NCBI RefSeq assembly: GCF_011764425.1
Contig: NZ_BLPF01000001.1
Coordinates: forward strand, 4,145,001-4,209,000
Origin: Phytohabitans houttuyneae
GTDB taxonomy: Bacteria; Actinomycetota; Actinomycetes; Mycobacteriales; Micromonosporaceae
DNA length: 64,000 nucleotides
Direction: 5' to 3'
Shown: positions 27,959 through 36,204 of the stretch, one piece after another
Layout: every line of letters starts with the position of its first letter
Numbering within the stretch: position 1 is the first letter of the stretch
Made by a program: the position numbers and the translations under genes
The notes under the pieces: model-generated
Databases searched by the model: none
What the model was told of the DNA's origin: nothing
The model's input: the letters and a program-made list of their open reading frames with translations, nothing else

Positions 27959-28636
27959 GTGACAACTGATGCACCCGTCCGGCTCCGCCCGGTAGACGTG
28001 GGCAAGCCGCGGATGCGCGGCTGGCTGCATGCGTACGCGTTTTTTGTCGCCGTGGTCTGCGGGATCGTGCTCTGCTCCCTGGCCGCCACCCGGCCCGGCG
28101 TCGCGCCGCTGGTGAGCTGCGTGATCTACAGCCTTACGGTGTGCGGGCTGTTCGGCACGAGCGCGCTTTACCACCGCCGGGTGTGGTCGCCGCGCGGCTT
28201 CCAGATCATGCGGCGCCTCGACCACTCCATGATCTTCATCTTCATCGCGGGGACGTACACGCCGTTCTGCGTTCTCCTGCTCCCGCAGAAACTCGCCACG
28301 ATCCTGCTCGCGATCGTGTGGGTCGGCGCGGTCGGCGGCGTGGTGCTCAAGCTGGCCTGGCCACACGCGCCGCGGTGGGCGTCGGCGCCGCTGTACGTGG
28401 CTTTGGGCTGGGTCGCGATCGCCGTGCTGCCCGACATCGGCCGGCACGGTGGGCCGGCGGCGCTGGTGCTGCTGATTGTGGGCGGCGTGGCGTACACGGT
28501 CGGTGCCGTCTTCTACGCGCTACGCCGCCCCAACCCCTGGCCGACGGTCTTCGGTCACCACGAGTTCTTTCATGCCTGCACCTTGGTGGCCGCGCTGTGC
28601 CACCACATCGCGATCTACTTCGCCCTCTATTCGTAG
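27959..28636 (+). CDS. trhA: PAQR/hemolysin III family membrane protein
   Basis: 225 aa with seven membrane helices. Family motifs: SALYHRRVW (His near residue 70), RRLDHSMIFIFIAGTYTPFC, and HEFFHACTLVAALCHHIAIY at the end. The Ser, His and Asp residues at these sites form the zinc site of PAQR hydrolases. Bacterial members (TrhA, YqfA) affect membrane lipid fluidity; true haemolysis is not implied. GTG start. The 3' end overlaps the convergent DUF6458 gene by 10 bp. Confidence 0.92.
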   Translation: MTTDAPVRLRPVDVGKPRMRGWLHAYAFFVAVVCGIVLCSLAATRPGVAPLVSCVIYSLTVCGLFGTSALYHRRVWSPRGFQIMRRLDHSMIFIFIAGTYTPFCVLLLPQKLATILLAIVWVGAVGGVVLKLAWPHAPRWASAPLYVALGWVAIAVLPDIGRHGGPAALVLLIVGGVAYTVGAVFYALRRPNPWPTVFGHHEFFHACTLVAALCHHIAIYFALYS

Positions 28637-28911
28637 AGGCGACCGCTGGGACGCCGCACCTCGCGACGCTCCTCGATCCGCTCGGTCTGCACCGGCACGA
28701 CCCGCTCGACCCGCTCGGTGGGCTGTACCACCGTGGTCGTGGTGCGGCGGCGGCTCTGCCAGAAGGAAATCGTCAGCAGGAGACCGGCGAGGCCGGCGAT
28801 CATCAAGACCCAGCCAACGACGTTGATGTCGAGCCAACCGAGATCGAACTCGACCGCGAACGCGAATATCGCACCCAAGGCGATGAGGAAGATGCTTCCA
28901 CCGATACCCAT
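28627..28911 (-). CDS. DUF6458 family membrane protein (copy 1)
   Basis: 94 aa with two membrane helices (IFLIALGAIFAFAVEF and VVGWVLMIAGLAGLLLTISFW) and a charged, Arg/Glu-rich tail (TERVERVVPVQTERIEERRE). The opening MGIGGSIFLIALGAI is the DUF6458 signature, widespread in actinobacteria. A paralogue (29606-29887) lies on the other side of sixA. Function unknown. Confidence 0.88.
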   Translation of the reverse strand: MGIGGSIFLIALGAIFAFAVEFDLGWLDINVVGWVLMIAGLAGLLLTISFWQSRRRTTTTVVQPTERVERVVPVQTERIEERREVRRPSGRLYE

Positions 28912-28961
28912 AAGGATTGCTTACCCAGGTGTTTCGTGCCTCAATCAGGCAAGCTGTACAC

Positions 28962-29459
28962 ATGACGGAACGCACCCTCGTGCTGTTGCGCCACGCCAAG
29001 GCCGAGCGCCCGGCGGGCACCGCTGACGTCGACCGGCCTCTCACCGCACGCGGCCACGCGGATGCCGCCGCGGCCGGCGCCTGGCTGGCACACCACTCGC
29101 TGCTGCCCGGCGAGGTCATCTGCTCGCCGGCGAAGCGGACCCGCCAGACGTGGCACGGGGTCGCCCTGGCGCTCGGCGGTCCCGCGCCGGAGGTGCGTTA
29201 CGAGCCGCTGATGTACGGGGGAACCGCTCGCGAGCTGCTCACCCTCATCCGCGGCACCGCTGAGGGCACCGACACGGTACTGGTCATCGGCCACAACCCG
29301 ACCATTTCCGACCTGTCCGGCCTGCTCGACCCGGCCGCCGCGCTCGACTCGGACGGCCTGCGCACGAGCGGGTTGGCGGTGCACCGCTTCGACAGCTCAT
29401 GGGCCGACATCGAGCCGGGCAAGGCGGCGCTCGCCGACACGCACACGGCCCGCGGCTGA
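28962..29459 (+). CDS. sixA: SixA-type phosphohistidine phosphatase
   Basis: 165-aa histidine phosphatase. The catalytic RHA motif is in TLVLLRHAKAERP (His near residue 11), CSPAKRTRQTW carries the phosphate-binding Arg, and VIGHNPTISDL holds the second His. Its compact length fits SixA, which dephosphorylates phospho-His on phosphotransfer proteins. Actinobacterial members are often annotated only as histidine phosphatases, so the target here is unknown. It starts at ATG 28962 (MTERTLVL). Confidence 0.88.
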   Translation: MTERTLVLLRHAKAERPAGTADVDRPLTARGHADAAAAGAWLAHHSLLPGEVICSPAKRTRQTWHGVALALGGPAPEVRYEPLMYGGTARELLTLIRGTAEGTDTVLVIGHNPTISDLSGLLDPAAALDSDGLRTSGLAVHRFDSSWADIEPGKAALADTHTARG

Positions 29460-29605
29460 CCGCCGCCCCTGTCCGCCGGTCTGTCCACAGTGGCCGGGCG
29501 GCTCCGGAGGCCGCCGCGACCAGCGGCGGAGGGTGAGGCCGCGGGAGCAACGGTCCGGACCAACGACGGGCGTCGCGGTAGCTCACCCCTAAAAAGTGAT
29601 CTCTC

Positions 29606-29887
29606 TCAGCCTGAGGGTGACGGCGGAGGTGGCGCGTCCGGCGGGATCGGGGGTTGGGAGCCGCCGTCGCCGGTCTGGTGGGACAGGCGGTTTTCCTCGA
29701 CCCACGACCGGATGACCCGGCGGCGGCGGTCCTGCCAGTACCAGAGGGTGACGAGGATGACGGCCACGCCGGCGAGGATCAGCACGAGGCCGACCGTGTC
29801 GATGTCGATCCACCATGGATCCAGCCGGATCGCGAACGCCAGCATGGCGCCGAGCGCGATCAGGAAAATCCCGCCGCTGATGCCCAT
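29606..29887 (-). CDS. DUF6458 family membrane protein (copy 2)
   Basis: 93 aa, start ATG 29887 (MGISGGIFLIALGAMLAFAI). Two membrane helices as in copy 1, with the matching loop LDPWWIDIDTVG. The tail is different and Pro-rich (PPIPPDAPPPPSPSG). It is a paralogue of 28627-28911 and follows the same orientation around sixA, suggesting an old local duplication. Function unknown. Confidence 0.85.
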   Translation of the reverse strand: MGISGGIFLIALGAMLAFAIRLDPWWIDIDTVGLVLILAGVAVILVTLWYWQDRRRRVIRSWVEENRLSHQTGDGGSQPPIPPDAPPPPSPSG

Positions 29888-29970
29888 CGGACCATTAGAG
29901 CGTCCGTTATGGGCGATGCGCAGCCAAATGCCGGGCAGTGGCACATTGCTCACTGCCCGGCATCGGCGTG

Positions 29971-31830
29971 TTAGAACGCGTCCTCGGCCAGGTCCATCAG
30001 CTCGAGGTTTGTCGACTCGATGATCCGGCGGTCGGCGCCGATGCGCGGCAGCACCTCGTGCGCGAAGAACCGGGCCGCGGCGACCTTGCCCTCGTAGAAG
30101 GACTTGTCCGCGGCCGAGGGCTCGCCGGCCAGCGCGCGGAGCGCCACGTCGGCCTGCCGCTGGAGCAGCCACGCGATGATCAGGTCGCCGAGCGCGAGCA
30201 GCAGGCGGCGGGAGTTGAGGCCCACCTTGTAGAGCGCGCGCGGCTCGCCGCCCTGCGCCTCGCCGAGCCAGCCGGTCATCGTGCCGAGGATCGTCTGCAC
30301 CTCGGCAAGCGCCTTGCCCAGCGCCAGCCGCTCCTCCTTGAGCTGGCCGTTGCCTCCCTCGCTCTCGAGGAAGGACTGGATCTCGCCGGCCACTGTCATC
30401 AGCGCCTTGCCGCCGTCCCTGACCACCTTGCGGAAGAAGAGGTCGAGGCTCTGGATGGCGGTGGTGCCCTCGTACAGCGTGTCGATCTTCGAGTCGCGGA
30501 CGTACTGCTCCAGCGGGTAATCCTGCAGGTAGCCGGAGCCGCCGTAGGTCTGCAGCGCCTCGTGGCCCAGCATCTCGTACGCCCGCTCGGAGCCGACGCC
30601 CTTCACCAGCGGGAGGAGGAAGTCGTTGATCCGCTTGGCGACCTTCGCGGCCCGCTCGTCGCCCGCCGCCTCGGCGAGGTTGATGCGGTCCTGCCAGGTC
30701 GCCGTGTACATGACCAGGGCGCGCAGCCCTTCGGCGTACGACTTCTGCAGCATCAGCGAACGCCGCACGTCCGGGTGGTGCGTGATCGTCACGCGCGGCG
30801 CGGTCTTGTCGGACATCTGCAGCAGGTCGGCGCCCTGGACGCGCTCCTTGGCGTACTCGAGCGCGTTGAGGTAGCCGGTCGACAGGGTGGCGATGGCCTT
30901 GGTGCCGACCATCATGCGGGCGTACTCGATGATGAGGAACATCTGCCGGATGCCCTCGTGCACGTCGCCGAGCAGCCAACCCTTGGCCGGGACGCCGTGC
31001 TCGCCGAAGGTCAGCTCGCAGGTCGTGGAGACCTTGAGGCCCATCTTGTGCTCGACGTTGGTGGCGAAGACGCCGTTGCGCTCGCCCAGCTCGCCGGTCG
31101 CGGGGTCGAAGTGGAACTTCGGCACGACGAAGAGCGACAGGCCCTTGGTGCCCGGGCCGCCCACGCCCTCGACGCCGACCGGGCGGGCCAGCACGTAGTG
31201 GATGATGTTTTCCGAGAGGTCGTGCTCGCCGCTCGTGATGAAGCGCTTGACGCCCTCGATGTGGAAGCTGCCGTCCGGCTGCGGGATCGCCCGCGTGCGG
31301 CCGGCGCCGACATCAGAGCCGGCGTCCGGCTCGGTCAGCACCATGGTCGACGCCCAGCGCTTTTCCACGAAGAGCTTCGCCCACTCCTTCTGCTCGGCCG
31401 TGCCCTCGCGGTGGAGGGTGGTGGCGAAGGACGGGCCGGAGGCGTACATCCAGACCGGCGCGTTGGAGCCGAGCACGAGGTCGGCAAGCGCCCACCAGAA
31501 CACGCGCGGCGCGGGCGTACCGCCGATCACCTCGGGCAGGTCGAGGCGCCAGAACTCCGCCTTCATGAACGCCTCGTACGACTTGCGGAACGCCTCCGGC
31601 ATCGCGACCGAGTGGGTCGCCGGGTCGAAGACGGGCGGCGTGCGATCGCCGGCCGAGAAGCCGGCCGCGAGGTCCTCGCGCGCCAGGCGGTCCATCTCGC
31701 CGAGGATGCTGCGGGCCGTGTCCGCGTCGATATCGGAGTACGGCGCTTGCCCGAACGCTTGCGCCTCACCCCCGAAGACCTCGAAGAGGTTGAACTCAAG
31801 GTCACGGACGTTGCTCTTGTAGTGCGTCAT
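29971..31830 (-). CDS. FadE5-type acyl-CoA dehydrogenase
   Basis: 619 aa. The start [20 protein letters not shown] is close to mycobacterial FadE5 (family knowledge), an acyl-CoA dehydrogenase of broad chain length. Motifs: [20 protein letters not shown] (FAD and substrate contacts), [13 protein letters not shown], the active-site region [21 protein letters not shown], and [16 protein letters not shown] near the C-terminal helical domain. The extra C-terminal region (about 100 aa) is typical of this long subfamily. It acts in the first step of beta-oxidation, passing electrons to ETF. Two copies of a TetR-type operator (31860-31898) lie just upstream, so it is likely repressed until an acyl-CoA or fatty acid is present. 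Confidence 0.93.
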   Translation of the reverse strand: MTHYKSNVRDLEFNLFEVFGGEAQAFGQAPYSDIDADTARSILGEMDRLAREDLAAGFSAGDRTPPVFDPATHSVAMPEAFRKSYEAFMKAEFWRLDLPEVIGGTPAPRVFWWALADLVLGSNAPVWMYASGPSFATTLHREGTAEQKEWAKLFVEKRWASTMVLTEPDAGSDVGAGRTRAIPQPDGSFHIEGVKRFITSGEHDLSENIIHYVLARPVGVEGVGGPGTKGLSLFVVPKFHFDPATGELGERNGVFATNVEHKMGLKVSTTCELTFGEHGVPAKGWLLGDVHEGIRQMFLIIEYARMMVGTKAIATLSTGYLNALEYAKERVQGADLLQMSDKTAPRVTITHHPDVRRSLMLQKSYAEGLRALVMYTATWQDRINLAEAAGDERAAKVAKRINDFLLPLVKGVGSERAYEMLGHEALQTYGGSGYLQDYPLEQYVRDSKIDTLYEGTTAIQSLDLFFRKVVRDGGKALMTVAGEIQSFLESEGGNGQLKEERLALGKALAEVQTILGTMTGWLGEAQGGEPRALYKVGLNSRRLLLALGDLIIAWLLQRQADVALRALAGEPSAADKSFYEGKVAAARFFAHEVLPRIGADRRIIESTNLELMDLAEDAF

Positions 31831-31859
31831 GCTCGTTGGCCCCCGCTCCCGGGCAGTGG

Positions 31860-31898
31860 TTACCGGTCAGTAATTTTGATTTTATTACCGGTCAGTAA
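31860..31898 (-). promoter_or_regulatory. Two TetR-type operators upstream of the fadE5-like gene
   Basis: TTACCGGTCAGTAA occurs at 31860-31873 and again, identical, at 31885-31898 (25 bp centre to centre). Each is an imperfect palindrome. On the minus strand TTGTCG and TAAAAT could be -35 and -10 boxes around the upstream copy. The same motif as a perfect palindrome precedes the etfD-like gene (60689-60704). Confidence 0.75.
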
Positions 31899-32073
31899 GG
31901 GCCGACAAGGAGACGGTGGAAGTGACCGTCACCACATGGTTAATTTTTGTCCCATTAGACCCGATTAGCCGGGGAGGCAAGTCAGCACGCCGACAGTCTC
32001 GTCACGCCGGTCGATGTCACCTCGTTGGGTCGGATACCCGCCGCCTGAAGGCGGACCCACCCCGGGAGGCACC

Positions 32074-32151
32074 ATGATCGCCAGGTTTCTCACTCTGATC
32101 GCCGAGCCCAGCCTTCTGCGCCGCTACGTGGGTCGCCACCGGGCGCGCTGA
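32074..32151 (+). CDS. Possible 25-aa small protein
   Basis: An ATG preceded by CGGGAGGCACC opens a 25-codon frame encoding MIARFLTLIAEPSLLRRYVG plus RHRAR, a short amphipathic basic helix. The spacing and ribosome site are ideal. Nothing else supports it, and it may be a leader peptide. It lies alone in the 348-bp gap between the divergent fadE5-like promoter and the PP2C gene; the rest of the gap holds only the promoter elements. Confidence 0.4.
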   Translation: MIARFLTLIAEPSLLRRYVGRHRAR

Positions 32152-32178
32152 GCGTCACCTTGCTGGCGCTCCGTGTTC

Positions 32179-33306
32179 TCAGCTTTCCGGGGCTCCTACT
32201 TCCCAGCTGGGCACCGCGGCGGCGGTGACCTGCCGGGTGCCCGCGTACTCCATGAGCACCAGCGCGATGTCGTCGTCGAGGCGGCCGTGCACCCACTCGA
32301 CCAGGGCCGTCTCCAGCGAGGCCAGCCCGTCGCCGACCGTGCCGTGACCGAGCAGCCGCCACGCGCGGTCGGCCGTCGGGAAGAACTCGCCGTCCCGCCG
32401 CGCCTCGCCCAGCCCGTCGGTGAAGAGCAGGAGGCGGTCACCGGGTTCGAGGCGCTCGACCCGCGGGCGTACCACCGGCATGAACCCCAGCGGCGGCGCC
32501 GGCGCCGGCGGCTCCAGCGGGATGACCTCACCGCGGCGCAGCAGCAGCGGGGCAGGGTGGCCACAGTTGACGATCGTGAGCGTGCCGCCCCGCTCCTCCA
32601 CCAGCGCCGCGGTCACGAAGTCCTCGTCACCGACGCTGCGGGCCACCGCCCGGTCCAGGTCGGCGACGATGGCGCGCAGGTCGGCCCGCTCGTACGCCAC
32701 GTGGCGGTAGGAGCCGAGCACGATGCTGGCCAGGCGTACCGCGTCGAGGCCCTTGCCACGCACGTCACCAATGATCATGCGGACGCCGTAGGGCGTGTCC
32801 AGCGCTTCGTAGAGATCGCCGCCGATGTCCGCAGCCGCCGTCGCCGAGATGTACCGCCCGGCCACGGCGAGCGTGCCCACCTGCGGGCCCAGCGGCCGCA
32901 GCACCGCCTGCTGCGCCACCGAGGCGAGACGGGAGAGCTCGGCGATGCGCTCGGCCTGCCGCTCCCGGATGAAGGCGACCGCTGCCGCGATGGCGGTGGC
33001 CAGGCCGATGCCGACCACGATCGTCAGGTTGGCCAGCCGGTTTTCCCGCCCGGCCAGCGCGAACGCCCCACCCACCGCGGTGGCCAACATGCCCACCCCG
33101 AGCACCACCCGCCACGAGGCGAACGCCGCGGCCAGGAAGGGTGCCGCCACGATCAGGCCGATGTAGCGCGCCTCTGAGCCGTCCGCGAGCTCGATGGCGG
33201 ACACGAGTGCGAGCAGCACAAGGGCCGCGCCGAGGCCGGCGCGGGAACCAGAGCTCAACGGGCGGCGGCCCGGCGGCAACAAACGCATGGGTACGCCGAA
33301 CAGCAT
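32179..33306 (-). CDS. Membrane-bound PP2C/SpoIIE-type serine phosphatase
   Basis: About 375 aa. Residues about 20-125 have four to five membrane helices (AALVLLALVSAIELAD, RYIGLIVAAPFLAAAFASW, LTIVVGIGLATAIAAAVAF). The SpoIIE/RsbU phosphatase domain follows, with metal-binding motifs DIGGDLYEA, MIIGDVRGKG, HPAPLLL, LLLFTDGLGEAR and DDDIALVLMEY. Actinomycetes use many such enzymes to dephosphorylate anti-anti-sigma factors; the target here is unknown. The start is uncertain: ATG 33306 (MLFGVPMRLLPPG) or 33288. Confidence 0.85.
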   Translation of the reverse strand: MLFGVPMRLLPPGRRPLSSGSRAGLGAALVLLALVSAIELADGSEARYIGLIVAAPFLAAAFASWRVVLGVGMLATAVGGAFALAGRENRLANLTIVVGIGLATAIAAAVAFIRERQAERIAELSRLASVAQQAVLRPLGPQVGTLAVAGRYISATAAADIGGDLYEALDTPYGVRMIIGDVRGKGLDAVRLASIVLGSYRHVAYERADLRAIVADLDRAVARSVGDEDFVTAALVEERGGTLTIVNCGHPAPLLLRRGEVIPLEPPAPAPPLGFMPVVRPRVERLEPGDRLLLFTDGLGEARRDGEFFPTADRAWRLLGHGTVGDGLASLETALVEWVHGRLDDDIALVLMEYAGTRQVTAAAVPSWEVGAPES

Positions 33307-33415
33307 GCCTGATCGACGGGCGCGACTGAACGAAGTTGACCCCTCGACCGATGGGGTTTTGACCACCTGGTGCAAAGTTCCCGATCGGCTTGGTCGGGGG
33401 TTGCTGCTCACCCGG

Positions 33416-34009
33416 TCATTTCAAGATCTCGTAGCGCACGTCGATGTGCCCCAGGTCCAGCGACGCGATGGCCCGGAAGGCGGCCCGGGAGAGGTCGATG
33501 CACCGCCCGTCGATGTACGGCCCGCGGTCGTTGATGCGGACGACGACCGACTTTCCGTTGGCCGGGTTGGTCACCCGCACCCGCGTGTCGAACGCCCACG
33601 TCTTGTGCGCCGCGGTCAGCGCCTCGGGGTCGAACTGCTCCCCGTTCGCGGTGCCCTGCGGCTCGTCGTAGAAGGACGCCCCGCAGCTGCCGGTGTCGGT
33701 GACCACCTCGGTCCTGGCCTTGGGGCTGGCGGTGGTCTTGCTCGGCGTCGGGCTGGGCTCCGCCCTGCGCACGTCGCCTCGCGATGCCCGCTGCGGCGTC
33801 TTGGACGGCGTCGGGGCCGGCGTGGCGCTCGCGGCGGGTGTGCCGGTCGTCGGCGCGGCGGTGATCTCCACCGTCGTCTCCGGAGTCCGCGCGCCGGCAA
33901 GCTGGACCGCGCCCACGCCACCCCCGACGAGCAGTGCGCCAACCACGGCCGCCGAGGCCACGGCGCTGATACGACTCCTCTGGGACCTGCGGTGATGCTT
34001 TCCGGTCAC
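33416..34009 (-). CDS. RlpA-like double-psi beta-barrel secreted protein
   Basis: 197 aa. A basic N-terminus and hydrophobic segment (ISAVASAAVVGALLVGGGVGAV) act as signal or anchor. A Pro/Thr/Ser linker follows, then the RlpA double-psi beta-barrel at residues about 105-195: GSCGASFYDEPQGTANGEQF, LTAAHKTWAFDTRVRVTNP, KSVVVRINDRGPYIDGRCIDLS. The Asp in INDRGP and the His in AAHK match the catalytic residues of lytic-transglycosylase-like barrels. It probably acts on peptidoglycan outside the membrane. Classical RlpA has a SPOR domain, absent here. Confidence 0.9.
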   Translation of the reverse strand: MTGKHHRRSQRSRISAVASAAVVGALLVGGGVGAVQLAGARTPETTVEITAAPTTGTPAASATPAPTPSKTPQRASRGDVRRAEPSPTPSKTTASPKARTEVVTDTGSCGASFYDEPQGTANGEQFDPEALTAAHKTWAFDTRVRVTNPANGKSVVVRINDRGPYIDGRCIDLSRAAFRAIASLDLGHIDVRYEILK

Positions 34010-34142
34010 CGGCGGACCGTAGCCATCCCGCCACTTACGCTGTCAAAGTGATCTATGGCTTTCGTACACCTTTGCGGTGAAACGTTCAGCCATTCGAACG
34101 AGGCGGTGTAGGTCGGTTGTCCAGGTGGCGGACCATTGTCCT

Positions 34143-34694
34143 GTGGCTGACCTCGCTAAACGCCTCGTACACAGCTTCCGGTGGATCGACCCCGGTCCGG
34201 AGAGCACCCATCTGGTCAGCGACATGTCCGGCTGGTGGCGCGACCCGGAGATCCTCGCCGCGCTGGGCCCCGCACTTGCCGACCTCTACCGGCCGTCGCG
34301 CCCCACGCTCGTGGTGTCGCCGGAAGTGACCGGCTATCTGCTGGGCCCGCTGGTCGCGGCCGCGCTCGGCGTGGGCTTCGCAGCCGGCCACAAGGAGGGC
34401 GCCGACCGCCAGATCGCCGAGCCGGTCACGTGGGCACAGACCCCGCTGGACTACCGCGGGCGCAGCCTTTCACTGGGCGTACGCAGCCGGCTGATCGGTC
34501 CCGCGGACCGCGTGCTGGTCGTGGACGACTGGGTGACGACGGGGGCGCAGGTGAGCGCGCTGTATGAGGTGGCCCGCACGCTGGGCGCCGAGGTGGTGGG
34601 GTGCGCCGCGGTGGTGGCTGACTGCAGCCCGGCGGTGACCGCCACCTTGGGGATCAGGTCACTGCTGACGTCGGACGACCTCGCCCCGAACTGA
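34143..34694 (+). CDS. Phosphoribosyltransferase-family protein
   Basis: About 183 aa. The PRPP-binding loop is VLVVDDWVTTGAQVSAL near residue 122; the Asp pair and Thr-Thr-Gly-Ala are diagnostic. A helical start (FRWIDPGPESTHLVSDMSGWW) and a substrate region (VVSPEVTGYLLGPLVAAALG, KEGADRQIAEPVTW) resemble adenine-type phosphoribosyltransferases. The base specificity is not clear. GTG 34143 is chosen because conserved sequence begins shortly after it; GTG 34077 gives 22 more residues. It lies directly left of the integrated element and ends at a terminator. Confidence 0.8.
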   Translation: MADLAKRLVHSFRWIDPGPESTHLVSDMSGWWRDPEILAALGPALADLYRPSRPTLVVSPEVTGYLLGPLVAAALGVGFAAGHKEGADRQIAEPVTWAQTPLDYRGRSLSLGVRSRLIGPADRVLVVDDWVTTGAQVSALYEVARTLGAEVVGCAAVVADCSPAVTATLGIRSLLTSDDLAPN

Positions 34695-34709
34695 CCGAGG
34701 CCAATAAGG

Positions 34710-34740
34710 AAAGCCCAGGCCGGGCTCCGGCGTGGGCTTT
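34710..34740 (+). terminator. Terminator after the phosphoribosyltransferase gene
   Basis: An 8-bp stem (AAAGCCCA / TGGGCTTT) encloses a GC-rich 15-nt loop and ends in TTTG, 16 bp after the stop and 6 bp before attL. Confidence 0.7.
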
Positions 34741-34745
34741 GTCTG

Positions 34746-34789
34746 TGGAGCGGGTGACGAGAATCGAACTCGCACTGTCAGCTTGGGAA
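34746..34789. repeat. attL (44-bp core, displaced tRNA-Gly 3' end)
   Basis: Identical over 44 bp to 47527-47570. It corresponds to the 3' portion of tRNA-Gly from the anticodon loop to the acceptor end and is not a complete tRNA. Confidence 0.93.
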
Positions 34790-34875
34790 TCGTCCAACAT
34801 CGCCGGTTCGAGGCTGCCGCACGCTGGTCAGCGCAGCCTCCAGTGGCCTGGAGTGACCCTCAGCGTCCCCCGGTA

Positions 34876-34894
34876 TTGGCACGCCAATGGCACG
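34876..34894. promoter_or_regulatory. Candidate integrase arm sites, left
   Basis: TTGGCACG and ATGGCACG occur 11 bp apart (34876-34883, 34887-34894), 87 bp from the attL core. The same pair with the same spacing is at 47436-47454 near attR. A single TTGGCACG lies at 36025-36032. Confidence 0.5.
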
Positions 34895-34973
34895 CGTGCG
34901 GCGGATGACTCTGCGCCGTCGGATGTCATCCCCAGTCTGGTTTTGTGGGGCTAGCAGCGGCGCTGCCTCGCCT

Positions 34974-35198
34974 TTAGAGAATGTGGATTTGGCGCCTCGT
35001 GCCGGTCTTGCGATTCACGAGTCGGAGTTCGCTGCCGGCGCGCTGCTCATCGTCCAGCAGCTTGAGCACTGCGACCGCGCGTCGGACGATTTCAGTGAGG
35101 GAAGTCTGGTTTCGTGCCGCTAGCTCCCGAAGCGACTCGGCAGTTGTCGATGAGATGTTCACCGAGAGTCGCTCGCTCTGCTTAATCGAAGTAGTCAT
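34974..35198 (-). CDS. Ribbon-helix-helix-like small regulator
   Basis: 74 aa. RLSVNISSTTAESLRELAAR followed by NQTSLTEIVRRAVAVLKLL fits the ribbon-helix-helix fold (beta strand, helix, turn, helix) of Arc/CopG-type repressors. The C-terminus (LRLVNRKTGTRRQIHIL) is basic. An inverted repeat, ACTAC-N5-GTAGT, lies about 37 bp upstream (35235-35249) and could be its operator. No toxin gene is adjacent. In context it is cargo at the left end of the element, AT-richer than the core genes. Confidence 0.7.
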   Translation of the reverse strand: MTTSIKQSERLSVNISSTTAESLRELAARNQTSLTEIVRRAVAVLKLLDDEQRAGSELRLVNRKTGTRRQIHIL

Positions 35199-35234
35199 CG
35201 TATCTCAAATCTGTCACGCCGTTGAACGACATAC

Positions 35235-35260
35235 ACTACGCTTAGTAGTCATGAAACTAC
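35235..35260 (-). promoter_or_regulatory. Inverted repeat upstream of the RHH gene
   Basis: ACTAC-GCTTA-GTAGT (35235-35249) followed by a third ACTAC (35256-35260). Position and size suit a ribbon-helix-helix operator. The remaining bases to 35432 contain a GGAGCCC/GGGCTCC hairpin and no other gene. Confidence 0.45.
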
Positions 35261-35432
35261 CTGACGTTACAAGCTGTGGCCCGTAGCCCTCTCTGCGGCT
35301 CCTCGAAGCCGCACATCATGTGTACCACATCCACACCGGATGTGGACCGACATGATCCCAAACTGAGACACAGCCCGTGCGTGACCGCCCGCGACCACGG
35401 AGCCCGAAGGGGCTCCTACCACCGGAGGGACC

Positions 35433-35630
35433 ATGACAACCGCCTCATGGTCATGGGATGAAGACGAGGACCCCGGACCAGACGTCCCCCCCTGGACAAT
35501 GCGCCGGATCTCGCCGAGCGAGGACGTCCTTCCATCCCTTCAACAAATCGTTATACCCATCACTGCAACTCTGGGCCTGCTGGCGCTCGTCGGGTGGCGA
35601 GTTCGACGGGCGCATAGGAGGCGGAGATGA
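35433..35630 (+). CDS. Small single-pass membrane protein, 65 aa
   Basis: Acidic Pro-rich N-terminus (DEDEDPGPDVPPW), one membrane helix (LQQIVIPITATLGLLALVGW) and a basic end (RVRRAHRRRR). GGAGGGACC precedes the ATG. The next gene overlaps by 4 nt, so the three small genes 35433-35928 form one translational unit. By charge the acidic part should be outside and the Arg tail inside. Function unknown; Spd-type or entry-exclusion roles are possible within an AICE. Confidence 0.65.
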   Translation: MTTASWSWDEDEDPGPDVPPWTMRRISPSEDVLPSLQQIVIPITATLGLLALVGWRVRRAHRRRR

Positions 35631-35860
35631 TGGCGCCAATGGAGGAAGACCTGCCCCCTGGTCCGGACGAACCTTCCACCGACCTTAAAGAGGACGACAC
35701 CCCAGGACCCGATACCCAGCCTTACGTTGTGAGCGCTGGCGACGCATGGGTACGCAATGTATTGACGTTTGTCGTCGCGACCGTCTGGATCGCAGTACTC
35801 CTAGGGCTATTCCTTCAACTCCACTGGGATAAGCCCCCGAGGACGTTAACGTGTGGTTAG
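35627..35860 (+). CDS. Small single-pass membrane protein, 77 aa
   Basis: ATG overlaps the previous stop (ATGA). The acidic Pro-rich N-terminus (LPPGPDEPSTDLKEDDTPGPD) resembles that of the upstream protein (shared PGPD). It is followed by a helix, VLTFVVATVWIAVLLGLFLQL. GGCGGAGATG supplies the ribosome site. The C-terminus DKPPRTLTCG is short. The pair may have arisen by duplication. Function unknown. Confidence 0.65.
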   Translation: MMAPMEEDLPPGPDEPSTDLKEDDTPGPDTQPYVVSAGDAWVRNVLTFVVATVWIAVLLGLFLQLHWDKPPRTLTCG

Positions 35861-35928
35861 GAGCTTTGACAACCGTAACCGGCCTTTTCACCGGACTCGT
35901 TGGCTATTATATAGGCGAACAGTCGTAG
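35851..35928 (+). CDS. Tiny membrane peptide, 25 aa
   Basis: GTG start inside the end of the preceding gene (10-bp overlap), preceded by GAGGACG. It encodes MWLGALTTVTGLFTGLVGYY plus IGEQS, one hydrophobic helix. Overlap and composition suggest a third member of the small membrane operon. The bases between here and 36058 (130 bp) show no gene. Confidence 0.5.
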   Translation: MWLGALTTVTGLFTGLVGYYIGEQS

Positions 35929-36058
35929 CGGCGATCACGCTGTATCGCGCTTCCATATACCGGAGCCACGCAACGGCACAGCGTTTCTCCAACCGGCCTC
36001 TTTAGAACCTACGTGCCCCCGCTATTGGCACGGCCGCGCGGGACGGCTGCACGGCAAG

Positions 36059-36111
36059 AGCGGCTGAAACATGTGTGAGCGGCGCCGCTGCTCTCCCGTG
36101 TTTCAGCCGCT
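36059..36111. terminator. Large hairpin with nested palindrome
   Basis: A 13-bp perfect stem (AGCGGCTGAAACA / TGTTTCAGCCGCT) with a 27-nt loop that itself contains the 12-bp palindrome AGCGGCGCCGCT (36078-36089). It could end both converging transcripts, or form a cruciform next to the iteron repeat at 36114. Confidence 0.55.
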
Positions 36112-36113
36112 GT

Positions 36114-36197
36114 TCGTGTCACTCAACCGTCACACAAGATCAGACGCGTTTCCGCAGGTCAGAGGTGATTGAGTGACACGAGTGACACAGGTGACAC
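36114..36197 (-). repeat. 84-bp inverted repeat, left copy, with GTGACAC iterons
   Basis: About 85% identical, in inverse orientation, to 45677-45760. It contains three GTGACAC units at 9-bp period (36173-36197) and the invariant core CTCTGACCTGCGGAAACGC on the minus strand. It is a candidate replication or partition site of the element. Confidence 0.85.
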
Positions 36198-36204
36198 ACT
36201 CCCG

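Noticed and set aside
29938-31968. 676-codon open frame opposite the acyl-CoA dehydrogenase
   Set aside because: The minus-strand protein has clear FadE5 motifs over its full length; the plus frame is compositionally a reverse-complement artefact.
34746-34789. A second tRNA-Gly gene at the left end of the element
   Set aside because: Only the 3' part is present; the D arm, 5' acceptor strand and half of the anticodon arm are missing. It is the attL remnant.
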